A stretch of DNA of 64,000 nt, taken from positions 124,001 to 188,000 of the forward strand of contig NZ_SSNY01000009.1 of NCBI RefSeq assembly GCF_004801285.1, given 5' to 3'. Under the pieces are notes generated by a model that worked only from the letters and a program-made list of their open reading frames with translations, was not told the DNA's origin and searched no databases. Below, in pieces: positions 24,858-32,444 of this stretch. The position numbers were made by a program, and so were the translations under genes. This DNA comes from Ollibium composti. Lineage in GTDB: Bacteria > Pseudomonadota > Alphaproteobacteria > Rhizobiales > Rhizobiaceae. Position 1 is the first letter of the stretch. Every line of letters starts with the position of its first letter.

Positions 24858-27667
24858 GCTGGCTGCCGCTCTCCTTCGGGGCACCGATGGTGCTGTGGGG
24901 GCTGATCGCCCTGCCGGTGATCTGGTGGCTGCTCAGGCTCACGCCGCCGCGCCCACAGACGGAGGTGTTCCCGCCGCTGAAGATTCTCGCGCGCGTGCTG
25001 CGCCGTGAGGAAACGCCCCAGCAGAGCCCGTGGTGGCTCACCCTGTTGCGCCTGTTGCTGGCCGCACTCGTCATCGCCGCGCTTGCCGAGCCTGTCTGGA
25101 ATCCGCGCGAGAAACTGCCGACCGGCGGGGCGGCCCTTGCGCTGGTCATCGACAACGACTGGGCTGCCGCCCCCGACTGGGACAAGCGCGTCGCCACCGC
25201 CGAGCGGCTCATCAACGACGCCGACCAGACCGGCGTGCCTGTGGTGATCGCCTTCACCGCCGAGAAGCCGAATGCCGAGATCGGTCCTTTCGACGCTGCG
25301 GGCGCGCTCGACAAATTGCGCGCCACCAAGCCGCGCCCGATCCCGACCGACCGTCCGGCCGTCTTCGCCCGCGTCGCCGAAGCGCTGAAAAGCCTGCCCG
25401 GCGCCAGCGTCGCGGTGCTGGCCGACGGGCTGGCGGCAAAAGACGACGAAGCGGCCTTCCGCGCGCTGCTCGGCGAGAACATCGGCCATGTCCTGTGGGC
25501 GGTGCCGGACCGCATCCCGGCAATAGGCCTCACCGCCACCGAAAACGACGTCGACGGCTTTCGCCTGACCGCCATCCGCGCGCCCGGCGATCCGGCGCCC
25601 GCGCAGGCAACGGCCGGCGCCTTCGACGACAAGGGCCGCCGCATCGCCGACGCGACGCTGACCTTCGGCCCCGGCGAGACGGTAGCCACCGGCGACATGA
25701 AGGTGCCGTTCGAGCTGCGCAACGACTTTTCCTCCGTCGCGCTCGACGGCGAACGGCAGGCGGCGGCCGTGCGCGTGCTGGACGAAAGCTCGAAGCGCCG
25801 CCGCGTCGGCCTCCTGTCGCAGACCGAGGCCGACCAGGCGCAACCGCTGCTGTCGCCGCTCTATTACATCCGCCGTGCGCTCTCGCCTTTCGCCGATCTC
25901 GTCGAGCCGTCGAATGCCGACCTGGCCGACGCCATCCCGCAGATCCTCGACCAGAAGCCGGCGATGATCGTCATGGCCGACATCGGCACCATCCCCGAGC
26001 AGGTGCGGCCACGGCTGACCGAATGGGTGGACAACGGCGGCACGCTGCTACGCTTCGCCGGGGCACGGATGGCCGCCGCCAGCGGCGACGACGACCTTTT
26101 GCCGGTGCGCCTACGCACCGGCGAGCGCAACCTCGGCGGCGCCCTGTCGTGGACGACGCCGCAGCCGGTGGCGGAGTTCCCCAAGACCGGCCCCTTCGGC
26201 GACCTGACGCCGCCCAACGAGGTGACCGTCTCGCGCCAGGTGCTGGCCGAGCCGGCGCCCGACATCGTCGACCGCACCTGGGCCAACCTCGCCGACGGCA
26301 CACCGCTGGTCACGGGCCTGAAGAAGGGCAAGGGCACGCTGGTGCTGTTCCACATCACGCCCGAGGCGACTTGGTCGAACCTGCCGATCTCCGGCTCCTT
26401 CGTCGAGATGCTGCGCCGCATCGTGCAGCTGTCGCATAACCAGGGCAGCATCGCCGCCCCCGCCGGGCAGGCGGCGGCAGCCCTTGCCCCCTACCGCATG
26501 ATCGATGCCAGCGGCACGCTGGTGCCGCCGACGCCGGACGCACGGCCGCTGACGCCCGCCGCGAACGCGCCCGTCACGCTGGAGAACCCGCCCGGCCTCT
26601 ATGGCTCCGAGGCCGGCGTCGTCGCCCACAACCTGCTTGCCGCCGACGCGACGTTCGCGCCGCTGGCGCGGCCCGCCTTTTCCGTGCCGGTGACCGACGT
26701 CCGCTACGCCTTCGACGAGCAGCAGCACCTGAAGGGTCCGCTGGTGGCCGCCGCTCTGGCACTGCTGCTCATCGACACGCTGGCGGTGTTCTGGATGGGC
26801 GGCGTCTTTGCCCGCCGCCGTCGCGCCGCAGCAGCGACAACGGCAGCGCTGGCCCTCGTCGGCCTCTGCTTGTTCGGCGCCGTCGATCCCGCCCGTGCCG
26901 ACGATTCGAAACCGGGCGACTACGCGGCCATCGCGGCGGTGGAGAAAACCCGGCTCGCTTATGTGCTGACCGGCGTGCCGGGCGACGATTCCATCAGCCG
27001 CGCCGGGCTCGAAGGCCTGACCCGCTTCCTCGTCGAGAAGACCGCGCTGGAGCCGGGCGAACCGGCCGGAGTCGACATCGACAAGGATGAACTTGCCTTC
27101 TATCCGCTGATCTACTGGCCGATCGACCCGGCCGCTCCGATGCCCGACCAGGCGGCCATCGCCCGCATCGACGCCTACATGAAGCAGGGCGGCACGGTGC
27201 TGTTCGACACCCGCGACCAGTATTCCACCGGTCTCGACGCCGGCTCCTCCAGCCCGGCCACGGAGCGGCTGCGCGATATCCTTGCCAACCTCAACGTGCC
27301 GCCGCTGGAACCGGTGCCGGCCGACCATGTGCTGACCAAATCCTTCTACATCCTCCCCGAGTTCCCCGGCCGTTTCAACGGCAGCCCGCTGTGGGTGGAA
27401 GCCTCCCTCGACGCTTCCAACGCCGACAACCGGCCGGTGCGCACCGGCGACGGCGTGACGCCGATCATGATCACCGCCAACGACTTCGCCGGCGCCTGGG
27501 CCGTCGACGCCAACGGCGACCCGCTGCTGCCGACCGTGCCCCCGGACCCCGACCAGCGCGTCTACGCGCTGCGTGCCGGCGTCAACATCGTCATGTACAT
27601 GCTGACCGGCAACTACAAGTCCGACCAGGTGCATGTGCCCATCCTGCTGGAAAGGCTGGGGCAGTAG
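24854..27667 (+). CDS. BatA-like / DUF4159 large membrane protein
   Basis: A 937-residue membrane protein. The N-terminus is the BatA/aerotolerance anchor: two helices (about 10-30 and 55-80) around LRLTPPRPQTEVFPPLKIL. A long periplasm/cytoplasm region follows with glutamine-amidotransferase-like segments, then two helices near 630-675. A DUF4159 domain occupies about 690-935 (LAYVLTGVPGDDSISRAGLEGL, YPLIYWPIDP, FDTRDQY, VNIVMYMLTGNYKSDQVH). It works with MoxR and DUF58, probably in envelope assembly; exact role unknown. Full length, no frameshift seen. Confidence 0.9.
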   Translation: MSWLPLSFGAPMVLWGLIALPVIWWLLRLTPPRPQTEVFPPLKILARVLRREETPQQSPWWLTLLRLLLAALVIAALAEPVWNPREKLPTGGAALALVIDNDWAAAPDWDKRVATAERLINDADQTGVPVVIAFTAEKPNAEIGPFDAAGALDKLRATKPRPIPTDRPAVFARVAEALKSLPGASVAVLADGLAAKDDEAAFRALLGENIGHVLWAVPDRIPAIGLTATENDVDGFRLTAIRAPGDPAPAQATAGAFDDKGRRIADATLTFGPGETVATGDMKVPFELRNDFSSVALDGERQAAAVRVLDESSKRRRVGLLSQTEADQAQPLLSPLYYIRRALSPFADLVEPSNADLADAIPQILDQKPAMIVMADIGTIPEQVRPRLTEWVDNGGTLLRFAGARMAAASGDDDLLPVRLRTGERNLGGALSWTTPQPVAEFPKTGPFGDLTPPNEVTVSRQVLAEPAPDIVDRTWANLADGTPLVTGLKKGKGTLVLFHITPEATWSNLPISGSFVEMLRRIVQLSHNQGSIAAPAGQAAAALAPYRMIDASGTLVPPTPDARPLTPAANAPVTLENPPGLYGSEAGVVAHNLLAADATFAPLARPAFSVPVTDVRYAFDEQQHLKGPLVAAALALLLIDTLAVFWMGGVFARRRRAAAATTAALALVGLCLFGAVDPARADDSKPGDYAAIAAVEKTRLAYVLTGVPGDDSISRAGLEGLTRFLVEKTALEPGEPAGVDIDKDELAFYPLIYWPIDPAAPMPDQAAIARIDAYMKQGGTVLFDTRDQYSTGLDAGSSSPATERLRDILANLNVPPLEPVPADHVLTKSFYILPEFPGRFNGSPLWVEASLDASNADNRPVRTGDGVTPIMITANDFAGAWAVDANGDPLLPTVPPDPDQRVYALRAGVNIVMYMLTGNYKSDQVHVPILLERLGQ

Positions 27668-27694
27668 ATGACTGAGGCTTTTGCAATCCGTCAT

Positions 27695-27787
27695 ACCCCC
27701 ACCCCTAGCCCCTCCCCTCAAGGGGGAGGGGGATTCGGGCGCGGCAGCTTCCCCTCCCCCTTGAGGGGAGGGGCTAGGGGTGGGGGT
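27695..27787. repeat. Perfect 37-bp inverted repeat between two operon genes
   Basis: Left arm 27695-27731 and right arm 27751-27787 are exact reverse complements over 37 bp, with a 19-nt spacer. Arms are built from C4-5 blocks (ACCCCCACCCCTAGCCCCTC...) and each arm itself holds CCCCTC-AA-GGGG. A similar sequence family is at 56957-57120. It separates the DUF4159 gene from its downstream partner. Confidence 0.9.
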
Positions 27788-27813
27788 GCAGCGCCTTACC
27801 CGAAGGGTACGCC

Positions 27814-29892
27814 ATGAACTGGTCCGTCTCCTTCGAACCGCTGTTTTCCTGGCCGCTGGTGGTCGCCGGGCTGGTGCCGCTCGCCCTTTTGGCAGTTGTC
27901 GGCCTTTGGCTTCGCCAGCGCGGCGCCTGGTTCCGGCTGGCAGCCCTTGCAGCGCTGGCGCTGGCGCTGGTCAATCCCGTCTTCCTCGACGAGCAGCGCG
28001 AACCGCTGAAAAGCGTCGTCGCGGTCGTCGTGGACCGCAGCCAGAGCCAGGACATCGGCGACCGCGCCAAACAGACCGACGAGGCCCTTGCCGGCCTGAA
28101 GCAGCGGCTGGCGCGCTTCCCGCAATTCGACGTGCGGGTGGTGGAAGCCGGCAAGGCCGAGGCCGCCGAGGACCGCACCGAGACGCGCCTGTTTTCCGCC
28201 CTCAATGGCGCCTTCCGCGACGTGCCGCCGTCGCGCATCGGCGGTGCGGTGATGATCACCGACGGCCAGGTGCATGATGCCCCCGCCGGAACGCCGGAGT
28301 TCGCCGCCCCGCTGCATGCGCTGATCACCGGCCACCAGCAGGAAAAGGACCGCCGCATCCGCTTCGAGAAGGCGCCGCGCTTCGGCCTCGTCGGTAAGCC
28401 GCTCGACATGACCTACCGCGTCATCGCCTCGGACGGCCAGACCGGCCCCGTCGAGGTGCGTGTCTCCGTCAACGGCGAGCAGGTGGCGCTGGAGCGCGCC
28501 TTCATCGGCCAGGAAATGCCCCTGCAGGTGACGATACCGAATGCCGGCCGCAACATCATTGAACTCGCCATCCCGAAGGAGGAAGGCGAGCTGACCGAGG
28601 CCAACAACCGGGCGATCGCACTGGTCGACGGCATCCGCGAGAACCTGCGGGTGCTGCTGGTTTCCGGCGAGCCGCATGCCGGCGAGCGGACCTGGCGCAA
28701 CCTGTTGAAATCCGACGCCTCGGTCGACCTCGTCCACTTCACCATTCTCAGGCCGCCGGAAAAGCAGGACGGCACGCCGATCAACGAACTGTCGCTGATC
28801 GCCTTTCCGACGCGCGAGTTGTTCGTGGAGAAGATCGACCAGTTCGATCTCATCATCTTCGACCGCTACCAGCACCGCGACGTATTGCCGATCCTCTACT
28901 ACGACTACATCGCCGAATATGTCGAAAAGGGCGGCGCATTGCTGATCGCGGCCGGGCCAGAATATGCCGGCCAGCAGACGATTGCCCGCACGCCGCTGAT
29001 GTCGGCGCTGCCGGCGCTTCCCGACGGTAACGTCATCGACAAGGCCTTCTATCCGCGCCTGACCGACCTCGGCAAACGCCATCCGGTGACGCGCGGCCTC
29101 GACGGCTCGGCCAGCGAACCGCCGCACTGGAGCCGCTGGTTCCGCACCATCGGCGTCGAGAACCCGGAAGGCGAAGTGGTCATGAAGGGCGCCGACGACC
29201 GGCCGCTGCTTCTTCTCGACCGCAAGGGCGAGGGCCGCGTCGGCATGCTTCTGTCCGACCAGGGCTGGCTGTGGGCGCGCGGCTATGAAGGCGGTGGCCC
29301 GCATGTGCAGCTCTATCGCCGCATCGCCCACTGGCTGATGAAGGAACCGGAACTGGAAGAGGAGCGGTTGACCGCCGACGGCCGCGGCATGGTGCTGGAA
29401 GTGCGCCGCCAGACGATGAGCGACGATCCGGGTGCCGCGCAAGTCATCACGCCGTCCGGCAAGGCGCTGACGGTAAAGCTCGCGCAATCCGAGCCCGGCG
29501 TCTTCACCGGCTCGGTCGAAGTGCCCGAAATCGGCCTCTATCAGGTCGCCAACGGCGATCTCACCGCGCTCGCCCATGTCGGCCCGGTCAACGCGCCGGA
29601 ATTCGCCGACGTCGTCTCGACCGGCAGCAGGCTGAAGCCTGCGACCGACGCCACCGGCGGCAGCGTGCGCCGGCTGGCGCGCGAGGGCTTGACCGGCAGT
29701 TCCGTCGCGCTGCCCGCCATCGTGCCCGTGCGCGCGGCGGCGCAAGCCTCCGGCGACGACTGGATCGGGCTGAGGACCACCGACGACAGCGTGCTGAAAG
29801 CGGTCAGCCGCGTGCCGCTGTTCGGCGGCTTCCTCGGCCTCGGCCTGCTGCTGCTGGCGCTTGGGTCGATGTGGTACAGGGAAGGCAGGTAG
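27814..29892 (+). CDS. Membrane protein with vWA-like and GATase-like regions (MoxR operon)
   Basis: A 692-residue protein. Two N-terminal helices (about 10-60) precede a vWA-like segment with the degenerate metal site VVVDRSQSQDIGDRAKQ. A class I glutamine-amidotransferase-like region follows (about 270-360, LRVLLVSGEPHAGERTWRNLL, GGALLIAAGPEYAG) with no obvious catalytic Cys, and a last C-terminal helix (LFGGFLGLGLLLLALG). It is the usual fourth gene after MoxR-DUF58-DUF4159. Function unknown, presumably envelope-related. The start ATG 27814 is just after a long inverted repeat. Confidence 0.85.
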   Translation: MNWSVSFEPLFSWPLVVAGLVPLALLAVVGLWLRQRGAWFRLAALAALALALVNPVFLDEQREPLKSVVAVVVDRSQSQDIGDRAKQTDEALAGLKQRLARFPQFDVRVVEAGKAEAAEDRTETRLFSALNGAFRDVPPSRIGGAVMITDGQVHDAPAGTPEFAAPLHALITGHQQEKDRRIRFEKAPRFGLVGKPLDMTYRVIASDGQTGPVEVRVSVNGEQVALERAFIGQEMPLQVTIPNAGRNIIELAIPKEEGELTEANNRAIALVDGIRENLRVLLVSGEPHAGERTWRNLLKSDASVDLVHFTILRPPEKQDGTPINELSLIAFPTRELFVEKIDQFDLIIFDRYQHRDVLPILYYDYIAEYVEKGGALLIAAGPEYAGQQTIARTPLMSALPALPDGNVIDKAFYPRLTDLGKRHPVTRGLDGSASEPPHWSRWFRTIGVENPEGEVVMKGADDRPLLLLDRKGEGRVGMLLSDQGWLWARGYEGGGPHVQLYRRIAHWLMKEPELEEERLTADGRGMVLEVRRQTMSDDPGAAQVITPSGKALTVKLAQSEPGVFTGSVEVPEIGLYQVANGDLTALAHVGPVNAPEFADVVSTGSRLKPATDATGGSVRRLAREGLTGSSVALPAIVPVRAAAQASGDDWIGLRTTDDSVLKAVSRVPLFGGFLGLGLLLLALGSMWYREGR

Positions 29893-30084
29893 GGCAATAG
29901 GTGAGTAAGGCAGTAGGGGAATAGGGAATAGGGAATAGGGAATAGGGAATAGGGAATAGGGAATAGGGCTGCGAACTGATCGTATGTCGCTATTCAAGAG
30001 CGAAAATCACTTCCGCATTGATTCCCTTATTCCCTTATTCCCCTACTCACTTACTCACTTACTGCCCTATTCACCTACTGCCCT
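29889..30084. repeat. Heptamer array and long imperfect inverted repeat between convergent genes
   Basis: Seven exact GGGAATA units run tandemly at 29917-29965, preceded by GTAGGGCAATAGGTGAGTAAGG-type sequence. After a roughly 50-nt centre, 30021-30084 carries the complementary pattern (TTCCCTTA, ACTCACTT, CTGCCCTA, TTCACCTACT). The whole stretch can fold as one large hairpin between the 27814-29892 gene and clpS. Confidence 0.85.
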
Positions 30085-30421
30085 ACTCCTCCGGCTCCAC
30101 CGTGAACATCAGCGGATAGCCGGCCGCCTTGCCGGCGTCGGTGGCGCGGGTGGCCTTGGTTTCGGCGACGTCTTTCGTGAAGACGGCGACCACGCACACG
30201 CCGCGCCGGTGCGCGGTGATCATGACGCGATGCGCCTGGTCCTCGCTCATGCGAAACTCGGCCTTGAGCACCCGCACGACGAATTCGCGCGGCGTGAAGT
30301 CGTCGTTGAGCAGGATGACCTTGTAGAGTTTCGGCCGCTCGACCTTCGGCTTGCTGCGCACGCGCGGCTTGACGACGGTGTCGCCGCCCTCGCCTGCCAT
30401 GCGTGCAAAATCACTGCTCAC
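30083..30421 (-). CDS. clpS: ATP-dependent Clp protease adaptor, ClpS2 type
   Basis: A 112-residue N-degron adaptor that delivers substrates to ClpA. The core LYKVILLNDDFTPREFVVRVL carries the Asn-Asp-Asp substrate pocket, and the pocket His lies in MITAHRRG. The E. coli gatekeeper Met40 (TPMEF) is Arg here (TPREF), and the C-terminus is AAGYPLMFTVEPEE, both features of the alphaproteobacterial ClpS2 branch, which recognises a narrower set of N-degrons. clpA is not adjacent. GTG start at 30421; ATG 30400 is an alternative. Confidence 0.88.
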   Translation of the reverse strand: MSSDFARMAGEGGDTVVKPRVRSKPKVERPKLYKVILLNDDFTPREFVVRVLKAEFRMSEDQAHRVMITAHRRGVCVVAVFTKDVAETKATRATDAGKAAGYPLMFTVEPEE

Positions 30422-30531
30422 GATCCGATCCGGTTTCCGCCGGCAAAAAGTCGCCCGGCCACGGCTGGATCATAGCATAATTCGACGACGGCTTTGGGGT
30501 TCCCGGCCAGGCCGATCGCATGCGGGCAAAG

Positions 30532-30566
30532 CAAAAGGCCGGCCCGACGACGGACCGGCCTTTGCC
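30532..30566 (-). terminator. Terminator of the His-rich small protein gene
   Basis: GC-rich stem AAAGGCCGGTCCG/CGGGCCGGCCTTTT (one internal mismatch) with a 4-nt loop, followed on the minus strand by a short T run. It lies 20 bp beyond the stop at 30586. Confidence 0.65.
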
Positions 30567-30585
30567 TCGCAGCGAGGTGGTGCGA

Positions 30586-30795
30586 TCAGTACTTGGGAGC
30601 GCTGGCGTGCTTCTTGTGATGCATGATCTTCTTGTGGTGCACGACGTGATGGGTCTTGCGATGCGCGACATGATGGACCTTGTGGTGATGCACGATGGGG
30701 TGCTTGTGGTGCAACATGGCGGCATCCGCGCTGGCAATCGGCGAAAGCGCGAAAGCGACGGCGAGGCCCAAAGCGGGCAGAATGATCTTCTTCAT
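30586..30795 (-). CDS. Small secreted His/Lys-rich protein
   Basis: A 69-residue protein. A cleavable signal peptide (MKKIILPALGLAVAFALSPI, to about residue 25) precedes a mature part of about 44 residues made mostly of His, Lys and Val (HHKHPIVHHHKVHHVAHRK), ending SAPKY. Roughly a third of the mature chain is His, suggesting periplasmic metal binding, but this is inference from composition. The signal peptide closely resembles that of the next upstream small protein (30928-31179), so the two may be paralogues. A good terminator follows. Confidence 0.75.
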   Translation of the reverse strand: MKKIILPALGLAVAFALSPIASADAAMLHHKHPIVHHHKVHHVAHRKTHHVVHHKKIMHHKKHASAPKY

Positions 30796-30927
30796 GGCTC
30801 GGTTCCTGTCTGTCTTGGTCGATAATGAGGGCGGAGGGGCGCGGGTCAGGGAGGCAAGGCGCGGCGGGTCGGCCGCCGCGCCTGGTTGTGTCGCGGAGCT
30901 TCCATGCGCCGCGATGCAGGCGGCTGC

Positions 30928-31179
30928 CTACATCGTCTTCTTGGCGTCGGTCTTCTTCGGAGCGGCCTTCTTGATGATCTTCTTGTGCGCCGGGGCGCGC
31001 TTGTGGATCTTCTTCTTCACCACCTTCTTGACCGGCGTCGCAGCAGCGGCGGTGTTGGCCGTCGTCGTGCTGGAGGAGGTGGCGGCGCTGGTGGCGGCCG
31101 CGTTGGCGGTGCTCACCATCGGCACCGAGAAAGCCATGGCGACGGCGAGGCCGAGGGCGGAAAGCAGGGTCTTGTTCAT
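30928..31179 (-). CDS. Small secreted Ala/Thr/Lys-rich protein
   Basis: An 83-residue protein with signal peptide [20 protein letters not shown] and a likely cut after ANA-A. An Ala/Ser/Thr stretch follows, then a strongly basic tail (VKKVVKKKIHKRAPAHKKII). The mature protein would be disordered and cationic. ATG at 31179 has AAAGGAA upstream. It shares the signal-peptide pattern (LGLAVA.AFS) with the His-rich protein 130 bp downstream. Function unknown; anionic-surface or nucleic-acid binding is possible from charge only. Confidence 0.7.
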   Translation of the reverse strand: MNKTLLSALGLAVAMAFSVPMVSTANAAATSAATSSSTTTANTAAAATPVKKVVKKKIHKRAPAHKKIIKKAAPKKTDAKKTM

Positions 31180-31211
31180 GGGTTCGTTCCTTTCGCGCAG
31201 GCTGAAGGGGA

Positions 31212-31511
31212 TCACCGGTCGGGATCGACCGGCGTCACCCCAAGGAGCTTCAGCGCATTGGCGAACATCCTGATTCCCTGTGCCTGCTTTCTTTCGGCAC
31301 AGTAACGGACCGCCTTCTTCTGAAGCGCCTTCGCCTCGGCGGCCTGCACCGCCTTGGCATGGGTTTCGATGGCTTCGTCGACCTGTCGACTGAGCCGACT
31401 GCAGAGCTCGTTCCGGGTGAGGCTGACCTTGGTGTGCGACTGCACGGGCGCGGCGATGGCGAACGACGTGGCGACAAGCATTCCCATCAGGACGACCGAA
31501 ATTGCACGCAT
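31212..31511 (-). CDS. Small secreted hypothetical protein with two conserved Cys
   Basis: A 99-residue protein. Its signal peptide is MRAISVVLMGMLVATSFAIA; the mature part is helical and contains VSLTRNELCSRLSRQVDEAI and KAVRYCAERKQAQGIRMFANALKLLG, with two Cys that may form a disulfide. No named domain recognised. ATG at 31511 is chosen because the signal peptide begins there. It lies 32 bp upstream of the Lys-rich small protein, and the three small secreted genes read in the same direction, divergent from the two-component pair. Confidence 0.65.
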   Translation of the reverse strand: MRAISVVLMGMLVATSFAIAAPVQSHTKVSLTRNELCSRLSRQVDEAIETHAKAVQAAEAKALQKKAVRYCAERKQAQGIRMFANALKLLGVTPVDPDR

Positions 31512-31724
31512 GGCCGGTTTCCAAAGTCCGGAACGATTTGCCGCGACCGCTCGTCTGACCGCGACGGCACCGTTATGCCGTTGATTCTTTTCGCTGGTTT
31601 TTCCGGTTTGTTGAATTTTGTTTCTGGATTGTTTCTGCCGCGCCAATGGCGCGCGAGCGGCCTAAAATATGCCCGAAATGCGGCGGCAAGGACAGTTGCG
31701 CAACGGAGCCGCACAGCTGCCTCG

Positions 31725-32444
31725 ATGAAAGCAGAACCGCATATTCTGGTCGTGGACGACGACAAGGGCATCCGCGACCTCTTGCAGGAATTCTTCCGCA
31801 AGCGCGGGCTCACCGCCTCCGTTGCCGGCGACGGCGCCGAGATGGAGGCCGTCATGCGCCGGGCCACGATCGATCTCGTCGTGCTCGACGTCATGCTGCC
31901 CGGCAGGAGCGGACTGGACCTGTGCCGGGAGCTGAGGGCGCGCAACGCCTCGATCCCCATCATCATGCTGACGGCGGTCAACGAAACCACCGACCGGGTC
32001 GTCGGGCTGGAAATGGGCGCCGACGACTACGTGCCGAAGCCCTTCGATCCGCGCGAACTGCTCGCCCGCATCCGCGCCGTGTTGAGGCGCAATGGCGGCG
32101 GCGAAGCCAAACGCCTGCCGCAACGCCAGATCTGGCGCTTCGCCGGCTGGACGATGGACTGCTCACGCCGTCGGCTGGTTGCGCCCGGCGACGTGCGCGT
32201 GGACCTGACGGCGGCGGAGTTCAACCTGCTCGCCACCTTCGTGCGCAGCGCCCAGCGCGTGCTCACCCGCGACCAGCTGATCGAATTGTCCGGCGGCGAC
32301 GGCGCCATCAGCTACGACCGCTCGATCGACATCCTCGTCAGCCGCCTGCGGCGCAAGATGGAGGATGATCCGAAATCGCCGAAGCTGATCCAGACCGTGC
32401 GCAGCGGCGGCTACCAGTTCATCCCCGAAGCGGTCGCCGAATGA
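31725..32444 (+). CDS. OmpR-family response regulator
   Basis: A 239-residue two-component regulator. The receiver domain has acidic Asp11-13, phospho-acceptor Asp55 in VVLDVMLPG, Thr84 and Lys106 in YVPKPFD. The C-terminal winged helix (about 140-235) includes LTAAEFNLLATFVRSAQRVLTRDQL and IDILVSRLRRKMEDDPK. ATG 31725 (MKAEPHILVVDDD) is the natural receiver start. It overlaps the kinase gene by 4 bp. The regulated genes are unknown; divergent small secreted proteins are possible targets. Confidence 0.93.
   Translation: MKAEPHILVVDDDKGIRDLLQEFFRKRGLTASVAGDGAEMEAVMRRATIDLVVLDVMLPGRSGLDLCRELRARNASIPIIMLTAVNETTDRVVGLEMGADDYVPKPFDPRELLARIRAVLRRNGGGEAKRLPQRQIWRFAGWTMDCSRRRLVAPGDVRVDLTAAEFNLLATFVRSAQRVLTRDQLIELSGGDGAISYDRSIDILVSRLRRKMEDDPKSPKLIQTVRSGGYQFIPEAVAE

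Noticed and set aside
29917..29965. Seven GGGAATA repeats as a possible CRISPR array
   Set aside because: Units are 7 bp, contiguous and without spacers, and no cas genes are present; it is a simple tandem repeat.
27796..29997. 733-codon open frame opposite the MoxR-operon membrane protein
   Set aside because: Antisense shadow of a gene with clear membrane helices; it begins in the heptamer array and lacks a plausible start.
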